DNA of 64,000 nt. It comes from VFBF01 sp964530695 (GTDB taxonomy: Bacteria; Pseudomonadota; Alphaproteobacteria; Caulobacterales; Aquidulcibacteraceae). Under the pieces are notes generated by a model, which was not told the DNA's origin, ran no database searches, and saw only the letters and a list, made by a program, of their open reading frames with translations. Location of the stretch: the NCBI GenBank assembly GCA_964530695.1, contig CAZGYQ010000005.1, positions 3,702 to 67,701 of the forward strand. Reading direction: 5' to 3'. Shown piece by piece: positions 53,692 through 62,514 of this stretch (its first letter is position 1; each line of letters begins with the position of its first letter). The position numbers were made by a program, and so were the translations under genes.

Positions 53692-54774
53692 GTGCCTTCC
53701 CTGTTCGAACCTCTCGCCCTCACGCGCGGCCCCGCGCTCAAGAACCGCTTCATGCTCGCGCCGCTGACCAATCAGCAGAGCCACAAGGACGGCGTGCTTA
53801 GCGAGGACGAGTTCCGCTGGCTGACCATGCGCGCCGAAGGCGGCTTCGGGCTGACGATGACGTGCGCGACCTCGGTGCATCCATCGGGTCTGGGCTTCTA
53901 CGGCCAGCTCGGCGCCCATGACGATCGCCACCTCGACGGGCTGTCGCGTCTCGCCGCCGCCATCAATGCGCAGGGTAGTCATTCCGTCGTGCAGCTGCAT
54001 CATGCGGGCATGCGCACGCCGAAGGATCTCATCGACGGGCCGCCGCTGTGTCCGTCGGCGGAGAGCGAGTTCGGCGCGCGGGCGATGACGCTTTCGGAAG
54101 TGGAGCGCACGGTTGCGGACTTCGTCGCCGCCGCGAAGCGTTGCGAGCGCGCGGGCTTCGCCGGCGTCGAACTGCACGGCGCGCACGGCTATCTCATCTG
54201 CCAGTTCCTGAGCGCCGAGATCAACAGGCGCGAGGATCGCTATGGCGGCTCGCTGGAGAACCGCGCGCGCCTGCTGTTCGACATCGTCGACGGCGTGCGC
54301 GCCGCGTGCGGGAAGGATTTCAGCCTCGGCGTGCGCCTCTCGCCGGAACGCTTCGGCCTGAAGCTCGACGATATCGCAGCCGTCGCGCAGCGCCTCATGC
54401 GCGAGGACAGGATCGACTATCTCGACATGTCGCTGTGGGATGTTTTCAAGGAGCCGGAGGAAGCGGAGCACAAGGGCAAGAGCCTCCTGTCGTGTTTCGC
54501 CGGTCTTGAGCGCGGCAAAGTGCGCCTCGGCGCGGCGGGCAAGATCACGACAGGCGCCGGCGCCCGCGCGGCGCTCGCGGCCGGCCTCGATTTCGTCGTC
54601 ATCGGCCGCGCCGCGATCCTGCACCATGATTTCCCGAAGCAGGTCGCGGCCAACCCCGATTTCACGCCCATCCCGCTGCCCGCGCCGGTCGCGCACCTGC
54701 GGCGCGAGGGCCTGAGCGATGCTTTCGTCGGCTACATGCGCAACTGGAAAGGCTTCGTCGAAGACGCCGCGTGA
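53692..54774 (+). CDS. NADH:flavin oxidoreductase (Old Yellow Enzyme family)
   Basis: This 360-residue FMN enzyme reduces activated alkenes or similar substrates. LFEPLALTRGPALKNRFMLAPL opens the fold; LHHAGMR, GVELHGAHGYLICQFLSAEINRREDRYGGSLENRARL and KITTGAGARAALAAGLDFVVIGRAA are family features. GTG at 53692 follows GGAG and matches the usual N-terminus, although the frame opens at 53644. Substrate unknown. Confidence 0.9.
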   Translation: MPSLFEPLALTRGPALKNRFMLAPLTNQQSHKDGVLSEDEFRWLTMRAEGGFGLTMTCATSVHPSGLGFYGQLGAHDDRHLDGLSRLAAAINAQGSHSVVQLHHAGMRTPKDLIDGPPLCPSAESEFGARAMTLSEVERTVADFVAAAKRCERAGFAGVELHGAHGYLICQFLSAEINRREDRYGGSLENRARLLFDIVDGVRAACGKDFSLGVRLSPERFGLKLDDIAAVAQRLMREDRIDYLDMSLWDVFKEPEEAEHKGKSLLSCFAGLERGKVRLGAAGKITTGAGARAALAAGLDFVVIGRAAILHHDFPKQVAANPDFTPIPLPAPVAHLRREGLSDAFVGYMRNWKGFVEDAA

Positions 54775-54959
54775 AGCGCGCGGAGCGGGCGAGGGCAAAT
54801 GCGCGCCACGCCGCACAATGGTTTCGTGCGGATCGTGGGAGACTGGATGCCGGCTGACGGATCGAGCGCGAGCACCGGCCGCGCCAGTTGACAGATCGCA
54901 GTCGCCGTAAGAATTGTCGGCGGTCCGACGAACGGGCGAGGGGTATTTCCCGGGGTATT

Positions 54960-54969
54960 GGGGGGGGGG
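54960..54969 (+). repeat. Ten-G homopolymer just before a lipoprotein start
   Basis: A run of ten G occupies the ribosome-site position two bases before the ATG at 54972. Such a tract is prone to slippage and could change ribosome binding strength from cell to cell. Confidence 0.7.
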
Positions 54970-54971
54970 CA

Positions 54972-56120
54972 ATGAAGAGACTTGCGATGATTGCGTGCGC
55001 GCTGGCCCTGGCCGGCTGCGCTACGGCGACCCCTTTCCCGAGCAAGCGGCCCCTGACCCAGGCTGGGGTCGATGCGATCGGTCAAACCAGCGTCGTCGTG
55101 AACGAGAGCGAGTTCGGCGTCGCCAAGAGCTGGTTCATGACGGACAGTTCGGCAACCGGCGCGCAGTATGGTCTCATCGGCGCGATTGTGTCGGCGACGA
55201 TGGACGCCATCATCAACGCCGGTCCTTCGCGCAGGGCGCACAAGGCCGCCAACGAGATTGCGGAATTCGTGCCGGCGCAGGCTCTCAATGCTTCGCTTGT
55301 CACGCACCTGAACGGGCAAATCGCCGCGGCGGACGCGCCGCGCCCCACTGGGGTTTCGGTGGGCTCCGTCGCGACAAGGCAGCGTATCCTGACGCCGACT
55401 CCGGCGGAAAAGGCCGTGGAGATCTCCACGGACTATACGCTCTCGGAAGACGCAAGCGTGCTCCGTGTCACCGCACACGCCTCCTACCAGTCTGCGTCGA
55501 TGACCTACGCGACGCCATACACTTTCAAGGGAACGCCGCCGAAGTCCGAACTCTCGGGGCCGGTCTACGCGAACACCTTCACCTACTATTCTAGCCAGGT
55601 TCCGGTTCCGGTGATGTCGCCCGAACTGCAGCAACGCCTGATCGCTTCGATTGAGGAGACGTATCGCGACGCATCCGGCGCGCCGCCCGCGGCCGACAGC
55701 CCGGATTTCAAGGCGATGACCAAGGAACTTGAGGACGCCCGCGACGACAAGTTCACCAAATCGGAGATCGCGATCTTCCTGACGCGCGAGTGGCTCAAGG
55801 ATGGCGCCGCGCCGTTGAAGGCCGAGGTCGAACGGGCTCATGCATTCATCGCCAAGTACGTTGTCCTCGATCTCAACACGACCACCGTTCCTGCTCTGAC
55901 GGGGGAGGATGAGTTGCTGGAAACGGCTGACGACCAGCGCACGGTGCGTCGAATCGGGTCGAGCGTGCAATCTGGCTCCTACGTGTCGTCTCCCGGCGGC
56001 GTCTCCAGTTTCTCGACATACGGCAACGCGGTCCGGATATCGAAGGGCCAGGAGGAGCGCCTGAAACAGCTGCGCGATCAGGCCTCTCAAGCCCGAGCGG
56101 CGGCCCGGGCGCGTCGTTGA
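54972..56120 (+). CDS. Lipoprotein of unknown function
   Basis: This 382-residue predicted lipoprotein has the signal MKRLAMIACALALAGC with lipobox LAGC. No family was recognised. The mature part is polar, with TATPFPSKRPLTQAG at the start, a mixed alpha/beta region and a C-terminal coiled stretch EERLKQLRDQASQARAAARARR. The start follows a ten-G tract. It precedes another small lipoprotein gene by 69 bp. Confidence 0.75.
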   Translation: MKRLAMIACALALAGCATATPFPSKRPLTQAGVDAIGQTSVVVNESEFGVAKSWFMTDSSATGAQYGLIGAIVSATMDAIINAGPSRRAHKAANEIAEFVPAQALNASLVTHLNGQIAAADAPRPTGVSVGSVATRQRILTPTPAEKAVEISTDYTLSEDASVLRVTAHASYQSASMTYATPYTFKGTPPKSELSGPVYANTFTYYSSQVPVPVMSPELQQRLIASIEETYRDASGAPPAADSPDFKAMTKELEDARDDKFTKSEIAIFLTREWLKDGAAPLKAEVERAHAFIAKYVVLDLNTTTVPALTGEDELLETADDQRTVRRIGSSVQSGSYVSSPGGVSSFSTYGNAVRISKGQEERLKQLRDQASQARAAARARR

Positions 56121-56189
56121 GATGTGACGCGCGGCGCCGGGCCTGGAGTTTTCGCCGGCCGGAGTTCGCGCCAGTATTGGGAGCGCGCC

Positions 56190-56612
56190 ATGGCGCAAAC
56201 CAGAATGCTTTGCCTCGTTGGCCTGATTGCCGCGACCACCGCCTGCGCGCCGCTCGAATACGGTCCGGTGAGCGCTGAGCTGAAACGCGCTTACGGCTAC
56301 AGCGACGCGCGCGCGAGCGATGGGGTTCAGAAGGTTCGGGTCGTTCTTCCCGAATCGTCGGGCGCTGAGACAGCCTACGCGTGGTGGGACCGACGCGCGG
56401 CGGAAATCTGCGGGCACGATCACTATCGCAAGACAATGTATCGCGCCGAACGCCCGACGGTTTATTACGACAGTTACGGCGGCAGACCGGGCGGCTACGT
56501 CCTTGAGGGATTTCTCTATTGCGAATCCGCGCCGCCGGCGGCCGCCCCGCCTGCGTCGCCCGAACCAACCGCGGTCTCGCCAACCGAAGGTGCTGCGCCC
56601 GTCACGCCCTGA
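56190..56612 (+). CDS. Small putative lipoprotein
   Basis: This 140-residue protein has an N-terminal signal with TTAC as possible lipobox (IAATTACAP). The rest has YGYSDARASDGVQKVRV and AAEICGHDHYRK with a Cys/His cluster, then a Pro/Ala-rich tail. No family was recognised. It probably shares a transcript with the preceding lipoprotein. Confidence 0.65.
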   Translation: MAQTRMLCLVGLIAATTACAPLEYGPVSAELKRAYGYSDARASDGVQKVRVVLPESSGAETAYAWWDRRAAEICGHDHYRKTMYRAERPTVYYDSYGGRPGGYVLEGFLYCESAPPAAAPPASPEPTAVSPTEGAAPVTP

Positions 56613-56696
56613 GGCAAAGCCGGTTCCGGTCCGGTCCGGGCCCGCGCCGCGCCCGCGCGGGCGCCGCCGGTTTTAGCCGGCGGGAGAGGCCCCCGC

Positions 56697-56793
56697 GAGC
56701 AGGACCGCGCACCTCCCGGTGCGCATGCGGTGTTTCCCACGCGCGCCCGCGCTGGATCGTTCGCCCCGTTGCGCCCCGGGAGGGGCGCGGGCC
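56697..56793. repeat. Palindromic element, type B, copy 2 (degenerate)
   Basis: The left arm GAGCAGGACCGCGCACC is nearly identical to the one at 48928. The right arm (56771-56793) has about three changes. The loop shares CTGGATCGTTCGCCCC in the opposite orientation. It lies downstream of the lipoprotein and 75 bp from the stop of the small basic gene at 56869. Confidence 0.7.
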
Positions 56794-56868
56794 GCATCAC
56801 CGACACCGAGCCAAGACGCATCGCCCGCCGCAGGCGGTTGATTTCGACGGCGTGCGTACGCGCGCTCG

Positions 56869-57183
56869 TCAACTCGAATTCAGCGGATGGAGGGCCCAAG
56901 CTGCTGCCTCCCGTGCGTCGCAGAGATCGCGGAAATAGTCGCGCCGGCCTGGCGGCGGTTTGCGTTTCGGGTTGCGCGACAGGACCTTGAACACATCCCG
57001 CCGCATGCGCCGCGCAAGGCGCGTAATGAAGGGCATCGGCGCTTCGAGCACGCGGCGCAAACTTTCCATCCGGCGCGCGATGACCACGAGCGGATTGCGC
57101 ACGGCGCGGGCGAAGTTCTCCGGCAATCTCAGGTTTCGTATCACGCGCACGGGCCGATACCGCGGCGGCGTCACGAATCCCAC
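56869..57183 (-). CDS. Small basic protein, possible third family member
   Basis: This 104-residue arginine-rich product was not recognised by itself. The stretch ESLRRVLEAPMPFITRLARRMRR resembles TELRDLLDDMEPAIARVLRQLRK of the product at 63225, so it may be a short or diverged member. GTG at 57183 is a guess; a palindrome at 57217-57307 rules out starts further up. Its 3' side carries a type B palindrome. Confidence 0.45.
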   Translation of the reverse strand: MGFVTPPRYRPVRVIRNLRLPENFARAVRNPLVVIARRMESLRRVLEAPMPFITRLARRMRRDVFKVLSRNPKRKPPPGRRDYFRDLCDAREAAAWALHPLNSS

Positions 57184-57216
57184 GCGCCATGTGGCGGGAT
57201 CGCGGTTTGTTTCGGT

Positions 57217-57307
57217 GTGTGATGGGGTGGACGGCCCCCGAACGGCATCGATGTGCCAGACTGGTGGTGTTGCAAACCAGGCGAGGGAGCCGTCCACCCC
57301 ATCACAC
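57217..57307. repeat. Palindrome with unrelated arm
   Basis: Perfect 19-bp inverted arms (57217-57235, 57289-57307) start GTGTGATGGGGTGG. The loop contains TGCCAGACTGG and an inner CTGGT/ACCAG pair. The middle CCAGACT recalls type A. It lies upstream of the small basic gene and 3' to FkbM on the minus strand. Confidence 0.8.
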
Positions 57308-57350
57308 GCTTTCAGCGCGCGTGGCCTCGTGCAGTGTCGCGCACCGCGCG

Positions 57351-58166
57351 TCACCGCCTCACATAAAGCCGGTTCCGGTTCGAGCCCGCGCCGCGCACGC
57401 TCAGATCTTCCGTGAAGCCCGCCGCGAACAGCGGCGCTTCGATGCGGTCCTCGACGTGCGCGAGGTTGTCGCCTTCCACTTCGACGATCACGGTCTTCAC
57501 CCTCGGCAGCGTCTTTTCAGCGCCGCGCAGGATGACGCCCTCGATGCCGTCGACGTCGAGCTTGAGGTGATCGGGCGCGGGCGCGCCGAAGAAGGTCTGG
57601 AACTCGTCGGTCGACATCGCCATCGCCGACTGCACCAGCGCGGAGCGTCCACGGCCGAACTGGTCGGGCGTGTCGGCAAGGCCGTTCGAGGCGCCGCCGG
57701 GCTGGCGCGTGTCGACGCGGAAGGACGTGAGCATCCGCTCGTTCGAGAGCGCCATGCAGTAGGCGGCCACGCGCTCGCCCATGCCGTTCATCGAGAGGTG
57801 ATCGACCAGCAGCGCGTACGACGCCGCTTTCGGTTCGAACGCCACCACGCGCACCTTCGGATCGAGCGCGATGTACATCGCCATCACGCCGATGGCGGCG
57901 CCGATGTCCCACACCACGTCGCCGGGTTTCACGTGCTCGTCGACCCACTTGAGCGTTTCCGGCTCGTCGTCCCAGGCCTTGGCCATCTTGTAGGCGCCGA
58001 CGCTGCGCCGCGTCGTGAAGGTCAGCGGCCCGCGCCGCGTCTCCACGCGCATGCGGCCGGCGTCGTCGAGATACTCGACCGCGCGGGCGAGCGTCTTTTC
58101 CTTCTCGATGGGCGCTGCCGCCACGGCGGTCATGGAGGAGAGGATGCGGGCGTAGGATGCGGACAT
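57351..58166 (-). CDS. FkbM family methyltransferase
   Basis: This 271-residue SAM-dependent methyltransferase has VWDIGAAIGVMAMYIAL for SAM, FEPKAASYALL and LKLDVDGIEGVILRGA, the FkbM signature. Members methylate hydroxyls of sugars or small metabolites. The substrate is unknown. ATG at 58166 has no clear ribosome site. Confidence 0.88.
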   Translation of the reverse strand: MSASYARILSSMTAVAAAPIEKEKTLARAVEYLDDAGRMRVETRRGPLTFTTRRSVGAYKMAKAWDDEPETLKWVDEHVKPGDVVWDIGAAIGVMAMYIALDPKVRVVAFEPKAASYALLVDHLSMNGMGERVAAYCMALSNERMLTSFRVDTRQPGGASNGLADTPDQFGRGRSALVQSAMAMSTDEFQTFFGAPAPDHLKLDVDGIEGVILRGAEKTLPRVKTVIVEVEGDNLAHVEDRIEAPLFAAGFTEDLSVRGAGSNRNRLYVRR

Positions 58167-58193
58167 GAGCGGGGGATAGAGGGAGTAAGCGCC

Positions 58194-58356
58194 GGCCTCA
58201 ACCCTCGCCCGCTTGCGGGAGAGGGACAGACCGGAGCGAAGCGGAGGTCAGGGTGAGGGCCCGGCCTCTCAGGATGAGTCTCGTCCTGCGCCGCCGCCCC
58301 TCACCCGGTTGCTTCGCAACCACCCTCTTCCGCAAGCGGGCGAGGGTTGGCGAGGC
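58194..58356. repeat. Large imperfect palindrome of the CCCTCGCCCGC type
   Basis: CCTCGCCCGCTTGCGGGAGA and its partner CCGCAAGCGGGCGAGGGTT lie about 130 bp apart, and inner arms GGGTGAGGGC/GCCCCTCACCC pair too. This resembles intergenic repeats seen in many alphaproteobacteria. It fills the gap between the FkbM and ABC permease genes. Confidence 0.75.
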
Positions 58357-58382
58357 TGGCGTTTCTCTCTAACGCCAGCGTG

Positions 58383-59663
58383 ATGCAGCAGATCTATCTC
58401 ATCGCCCGACGCGAATATCTGGCCTACGTGGGCGCATGGGGCTTCTGGCTCTCGCTTCTGACCGCGCCGCTGCTGCTGGCGCTGTTCGCGGTGGGCCCTT
58501 TGCTGGCCGGGCGTGCCGAGCCCACGCGGGCGCTGGCGGTGATCGCGGAGAACCCGCGCGACGCCGAGGCCATTTCCGCCGCCTTCGCCGCGCGCGGCGC
58601 CGACGCATTGCCGAAATACGTTCTGGTGGAGCCGCCTGCGCGGACGGCCGCGGCCATCGCCCCCTGGCTCACCGGCGCGCAGACCGTGACGATCGAAGGC
58701 GAGGCGCGCCCGCTGTTCGCCGCGCTCTTCGTCCACAATGCCGGCGAGGCCGCGTCCATCGACTACTGGAGCGTCAATCTCACCGACCGCAGCCCGTCCG
58801 AGCTCGCCGTGAGCGCCATCGCCGGGCGCCAGCGCGCCGACGCGCTCGCCGCGCGCGGCCTCGATGCGGTCGAAACCGCCCGCATCGAGGCGCTCGAACC
58901 GGAGCTCGCGCAGTACGATCCCCGCGCGCAGACGGGGCACGCCGTCACCTCGCGGGACCGCGCGCCGTACCTCGTCGGCATGGTGCTGTCCTTCGTGCTG
59001 TGGAGCGCGGTGATGGGCGTGGCGAACATGCTGCTCACCGGCGTGATCGAGGAGAAGTCCAACAAGATCCTCGACTCGCTGCTCACCAGCGCCTCGCCGC
59101 TGCAGATCCTCGTCGGCAAGCTGACGGGCGTGGCGGCGGTGAGCTTCACGCTGTTCGGCGTGTGGGGGCTGATGGGCGGATCGTCGCTGTCGCTGCTCGG
59201 CGGCGGTCAGACGGGCTTCGGGGCGGAGGTCGCGGCCGCCGCGCTCGATCCGGGGCTGCTGGGGGCGTTCCTGCTGATGTTCCTCGGCGGCTACCTGATC
59301 TACGGCGCGCTGTTCCTGGCGCTCGGCTCTCTCTGCGACACGCTGCAGGAATCGCAGTCGCTGCTGGGGCCGGTGTTCTTCGTGCTGACGCTGCCGATCC
59401 TGCTCGTGGGGCCTGCGTTCCAGAACCCGAGCGCGCCGCTGATCGTCGGCGCATCGTGGTTTCCGCTGTTCACGCCGTTCGTGATGATGATGCGCGCGCC
59501 GTCGGGGCTTTCGCTCGCGGAGTTTGCGGGGCCGATGGTCGTGCTCGCCGCGACGGTGGCGGTGGTGCTGGTGCTTTCGGCGCGGGTCTTCCACGCGGGT
59601 GTGGTGAACCAGGCGAGCGCGGCGAGCTTCCGGCGGCGGCTCTTCGCGAAGAAATCCGGCTGA
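58383..59663 (+). CDS. ABC-2 type permease, NatB-like
   Basis: This 426-residue membrane protein has an N-terminal helix (LIARREYLAYVGAWGFWLSL), a large extracytoplasmic domain and about five C-terminal helices (MVLSFVLWSAVMGVANMLLTGVIEEKSNKILDSLLTSASP is the NatB/ABC-2 motif). It would form an exporter with an ATPase, but no ATP-binding gene is adjacent. ATG at 58383; GTG at 58380 possible. Confidence 0.85.
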   Translation: MQQIYLIARREYLAYVGAWGFWLSLLTAPLLLALFAVGPLLAGRAEPTRALAVIAENPRDAEAISAAFAARGADALPKYVLVEPPARTAAAIAPWLTGAQTVTIEGEARPLFAALFVHNAGEAASIDYWSVNLTDRSPSELAVSAIAGRQRADALAARGLDAVETARIEALEPELAQYDPRAQTGHAVTSRDRAPYLVGMVLSFVLWSAVMGVANMLLTGVIEEKSNKILDSLLTSASPLQILVGKLTGVAAVSFTLFGVWGLMGGSSLSLLGGGQTGFGAEVAAAALDPGLLGAFLLMFLGGYLIYGALFLALGSLCDTLQESQSLLGPVFFVLTLPILLVGPAFQNPSAPLIVGASWFPLFTPFVMMMRAPSGLSLAEFAGPMVVLAATVAVVLVLSARVFHAGVVNQASAASFRRRLFAKKSG

Positions 59664-59674
59664 TCAAACGCAAA

Positions 59675-59705
59675 GCGCCCGCCGTCCCATCGGGGAGGCG
59701 GGCGC
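59675..59705. terminator. Bidirectional hairpin between the permease and rpsU
   Basis: GCGCCCGCC pairs with GGCGGGCGC over a 13-base loop, between two convergent genes ending at 59663 and 59728. AAA precedes it on the plus strand, which serves as a short T-run for rpsU. Confidence 0.6.
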
Positions 59706-59727
59706 CTGACGTTCAAGCGTGGAAATC

Positions 59728-59994
59728 TTACTTGCGGCCGGGACCGCCAGCGCCGGGAGCGCCCGGAACCTTGCGCGGCGTGGCCGGCAGCAGACCTTCG
59801 CGCTGGGCGCGCTTGCGGGCGAGCTTGCGGGCCCGGCGGACCGCTTCGGCGTCCTCGCGGGCGCGCTTTTCCGAGGGCTTCTCGAAGTGCGTCCGGCGCT
59901 TCATTTCGCGGAAAGTGCCTTCCCGCTGCATCTTCTTCTTCAGCGCCTTCAACGCCTGATCGACGTTGTTGTCGCGCACGAAAATCTGAACGAT
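59728..59994 (-). CDS. rpsU: 30S ribosomal protein S21, apparent ATC start
   Basis: This 88-residue S21 protein reads VQIFVRDNNVDQALKALKKK, then KRRTHFEKPSEKRARE and a basic C-terminal extension. The alphaproteobacterial protein usually begins MVQIFVRDNN. Here the codon in the Met position is ATC, seven bases after a perfect AGGAGG (60003 down to 59995 region). No ATG, GTG or TTG in frame lies nearby upstream. The first later candidate, GTG in FVRD, would cut the N-terminus. ATC initiation is unusual and could be real or a sequence error. It is divergent from the COQ9 gene. Confidence 0.9.
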   Translation of the reverse strand: MVQIFVRDNNVDQALKALKKKMQREGTFREMKRRTHFEKPSEKRAREDAEAVRRARKLARKRAQREGLLPATPRKVPGAPGAGGPGRK

Positions 59995-60192
59995 GACCCG
60001 TCCTCCTGCTGATCGTATACTGGAGCGCGAAACAACAAATCCCGCCGGGGTGGTCCCCGCCGATGTCGCTCCGCCCAATTTTGAGGCGCGACCCCTACCA
60101 AATGCCTGCCCGCCTGTCCACCGGGAGGGGAATGATCCGGCGTCATTTTCGTCGCGTGTACAGGGCTCCGGGGGAGGAGTAAGGGCAGTCCC

Positions 60193-60867
60193 ATGAGCGA
60201 GATTGTCCCGGTCCGTCCGGACCTGCCCCCCTCCGAACGCCTCCGCGCCCGGCTTCTGGCGGCGCTTCTGCCCATCGCGGCCGAGAGGGGCTGGACCCCG
60301 GCGACGCTGCAGGAGGCCGCCGACGGCCTTGGCTTCAGCGCAGGCGAGCTCCAGCTGGCCGCCCCCCGCGGCCCCCTCGACATGGTCGACGCCTTCGCCG
60401 AGTGGGGCGACGCGGGGATGGAAAAGCGGTTGGAGCGGGTGAGCCTGCTCTCGCTCAAGATCCGCGAGCGGGTCCGCGCCGCCGTCGTCGCCCGGCTCGA
60501 GGCGATCGCGCCGCACAAGGCCGCCGAGGCGAAGGCCGTGCAGGCGATGATCCGACCCTTCCGCGCCGGCGAGGGCGCGGGCTTTGTCTGGCGCACCGCC
60601 GATCGTATCTGGCGACTGCTGGGCGACCGTTCAACGGACGAGAACTACTATTCCAAGCGCGCGATCCTTGTGGGCGTTCTCGGCTCGACGACGGCGCGGT
60701 GGCTCTCCGAGCCCGGCGAGGACATGGCCCGCACGCTCGATTTCCTCGATCGCCGCATCGACAACGTCATGCAGATCGAGAAGCTCAAGGCCCAGGCCCG
60801 TCCCGTCGGGATCATGGCCGTGGCGGCCGTCGGCGCAGCAGCGAAAGCGTTTTCGCGTCGAGCCTAG
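60193..60867 (+). CDS. COQ9 family protein
   Basis: This 224-residue protein has RLRARLLAALLPIAAERGWTPATLQEAADGLGFSAGEL at the N-terminus (TetR-like fold) and TSTDENYYSKRAILVGVL-like sequence typical of COQ9 (DENYYSKRAILVGVL). COQ9 binds ubiquinone precursors and helps their hydroxylation. In alphaproteobacteria the gene is commonly divergent from rpsU, as here. ATG at 60193. Confidence 0.9.
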   Translation: MSEIVPVRPDLPPSERLRARLLAALLPIAAERGWTPATLQEAADGLGFSAGELQLAAPRGPLDMVDAFAEWGDAGMEKRLERVSLLSLKIRERVRAAVVARLEAIAPHKAAEAKAVQAMIRPFRAGEGAGFVWRTADRIWRLLGDRSTDENYYSKRAILVGVLGSTTARWLSEPGEDMARTLDFLDRRIDNVMQIEKLKAQARPVGIMAVAAVGAAAKAFSRRA

Positions 60868-60874
60868 ACGCTTC

Positions 60875-61438
60875 CTAAGAAACCCACATGGTCGCCTTTG
60901 CGCTCTCCTCCCAGACGCCGCCGCGCCTCGCCATAGCGATGTAAGCGCCCTCGCCGCACATCGGGCCGCAATAAACCTCGCGGAAGAACAAGGCCCGCGA
61001 GCCATCTGCAGATATGGCGATGCGCGAGATTGACCAGATTTCTACCTCGCCGTGACCATTCTCCGAACGTGCCTTTCCAAGTGGCCATAGCGCTTGGCGG
61101 CCGAACTCACGAGGGCGGTCGTGCGCGCGTCTGAAACAGGTGTGCAAGTCTTGCGCAGGGCCTGACAGCATCTGCTGTCGCAGGGGCGTGGCGTCATAGT
61201 CGAATTGCATTGGCTCAGGTTTGGTTGTCTCGAAGCGAGATGGCGCGGGCAAGGTTCCTACAACCACCTCACCGATTGGATATGCTCCCTTGTTCAGGAA
61301 AGTCAGGTTCGACTTATCCCGTGCACCCCAATAGTCGCGCACGACCTCGCATTGCTGTGGGGTTGGGGCTGCCAAATGCGATGGCGAGCATGACACACAT
61401 GCTATGAGAGTTCCGAGAAGAAGGACCTGTGCCCGCAT
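60875..61438 (-). CDS. Putative lipoprotein of unknown function
   Basis: This 187-residue protein has a signal MRAQVLLLGTLIAC with possible lipobox LIAC. No family was recognised. Several cysteines are present (CEVV, HTCF, YCGPMCG), suggesting disulfides in the mature protein. It follows purK by 9 bp on the same strand. Local base composition is less GC-rich than its neighbours. Confidence 0.65.
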   Translation of the reverse strand: MRAQVLLLGTLIACVSCSPSHLAAPTPQQCEVVRDYWGARDKSNLTFLNKGAYPIGEVVVGTLPAPSRFETTKPEPMQFDYDATPLRQQMLSGPAQDLHTCFRRAHDRPREFGRQALWPLGKARSENGHGEVEIWSISRIAISADGSRALFFREVYCGPMCGEGAYIAMARRGGVWEESAKATMWVS

Positions 61439-61446
61439 GAATAGTA

Positions 61447-62514
61447 TCACTTAGGAAAGATCCGCGTGTAGTGCCCCATCTTCCTTCCGTCACGCGCCTC
61501 GCGCTTGCCGTAGAGGTGCATGCACACGTCGGGGTCGGCGACGAGTGTCTCCCACGCATCCACATCGGCGCCGATGAGGTTGGTCATCTGCGCATCGGCG
61601 AAACGCTCCGTCGAACCGAGCGGCCAGCCCGCGATCGCGCGCACGTGCTGTTCGAACTGGCAGATGCGACACGCGGCTTCCGTCCAGTGTCCCGAATTGT
61701 GCACGCGCGGGGCGATCTCGTTGGCGAGCAGGCGGCCGTCGCGCATCACGAAGAATTCCACCGTCAGCACGCCGACATAGTCGAACGCATCGGCGACCCG
61801 CCGTGTCGCGGCGATGGCGTCGTCGAGCATCGCCCCGGGCAGCGAAGAGGGGACTGTGCTGGTGCGCAGGATGCCGTTTTCATGGACGTTTTCGGCGGGA
61901 TCGAATGCGGCGAAGGCGCCGTCGGCCCCGCGCGCCGCGACCACCGAGATCTCGCGCTCAAACGGCGCGAGCGCTTCAAGGATCGCCGCGTGCGCGCCGA
62001 TGGCGATCCACGCCGCTTCGGCGTCATCGTTGCGCATGAGCCGCGCCTGACCCTTGCCGTCATAGCCCATGCGCCGCGTTTTCAGGATTGCAGGCGCTGG
62101 CAGCGCGATGAGCGCGGCTTCGAGATCGCCGAGCGATTCAATCGCGGCGAACGGCGTCGTCGCCACGCCCGCCTCGTTGAGGAAACGCTTTTCGAGCACG
62201 CGATCCTGCGCGATGGCGAGCGCGTTGGCGCCGGGACGCACCAGCACGCCGGTTTCAACCAGGAACGCCGCCGTGCGTGCGGGCACGTTCTCGAATTCGG
62301 TGGTGACGACGTCGACGGCCTTTGCGAACGCGGCGAGCGCGGCTTCGTCATCGAAGGCGGCGACGGTCGTTCTCGCGGCGACGCGCGAGGCGGGGCTGTC
62401 GGTCTCGTCGGTGAAGATGTGGGCGTCGAAGCCGAGGCGCGCGGCCGCCATCGCGACCATCCGGCCGAGTTGTCCGCCGCCGAGAATGCCGATGGTCGAC
62501 CCCGGCTTCAGCAT
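61447..62514 (-). CDS. purK: N5-carboxyaminoimidazole ribonucleotide synthase
   Basis: This 355-residue ATP-grasp enzyme carboxylates AIR in purine synthesis. GILGGGQLGRMVAMAA, the ATP-grasp KTRRMGYDGKGQ and the metal site LANEIAPRVHNSGHWTEAA are all present. It overlaps purE by ATGA. Confidence 0.95.
   Translation of the reverse strand: MLKPGSTIGILGGGQLGRMVAMAAARLGFDAHIFTDETDSPASRVAARTTVAAFDDEAALAAFAKAVDVVTTEFENVPARTAAFLVETGVLVRPGANALAIAQDRVLEKRFLNEAGVATTPFAAIESLGDLEAALIALPAPAILKTRRMGYDGKGQARLMRNDDAEAAWIAIGAHAAILEALAPFEREISVVAARGADGAFAAFDPAENVHENGILRTSTVPSSLPGAMLDDAIAATRRVADAFDYVGVLTVEFFVMRDGRLLANEIAPRVHNSGHWTEAACRICQFEQHVRAIAGWPLGSTERFADAQMTNLIGADVDAWETLVADPDVCMHLYGKREARDGRKMGHYTRIFPK

Noticed and set aside
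53536..56423. Long antisense frames over the OYE and lipoprotein genes
   Set aside because: Both are shadows of plus-strand genes with clear domain or lipobox evidence.
58269..59594. A 441-codon antisense frame over the ABC permease
   Set aside because: Highly R/H/E-rich translation typical of an opposite-frame artefact.
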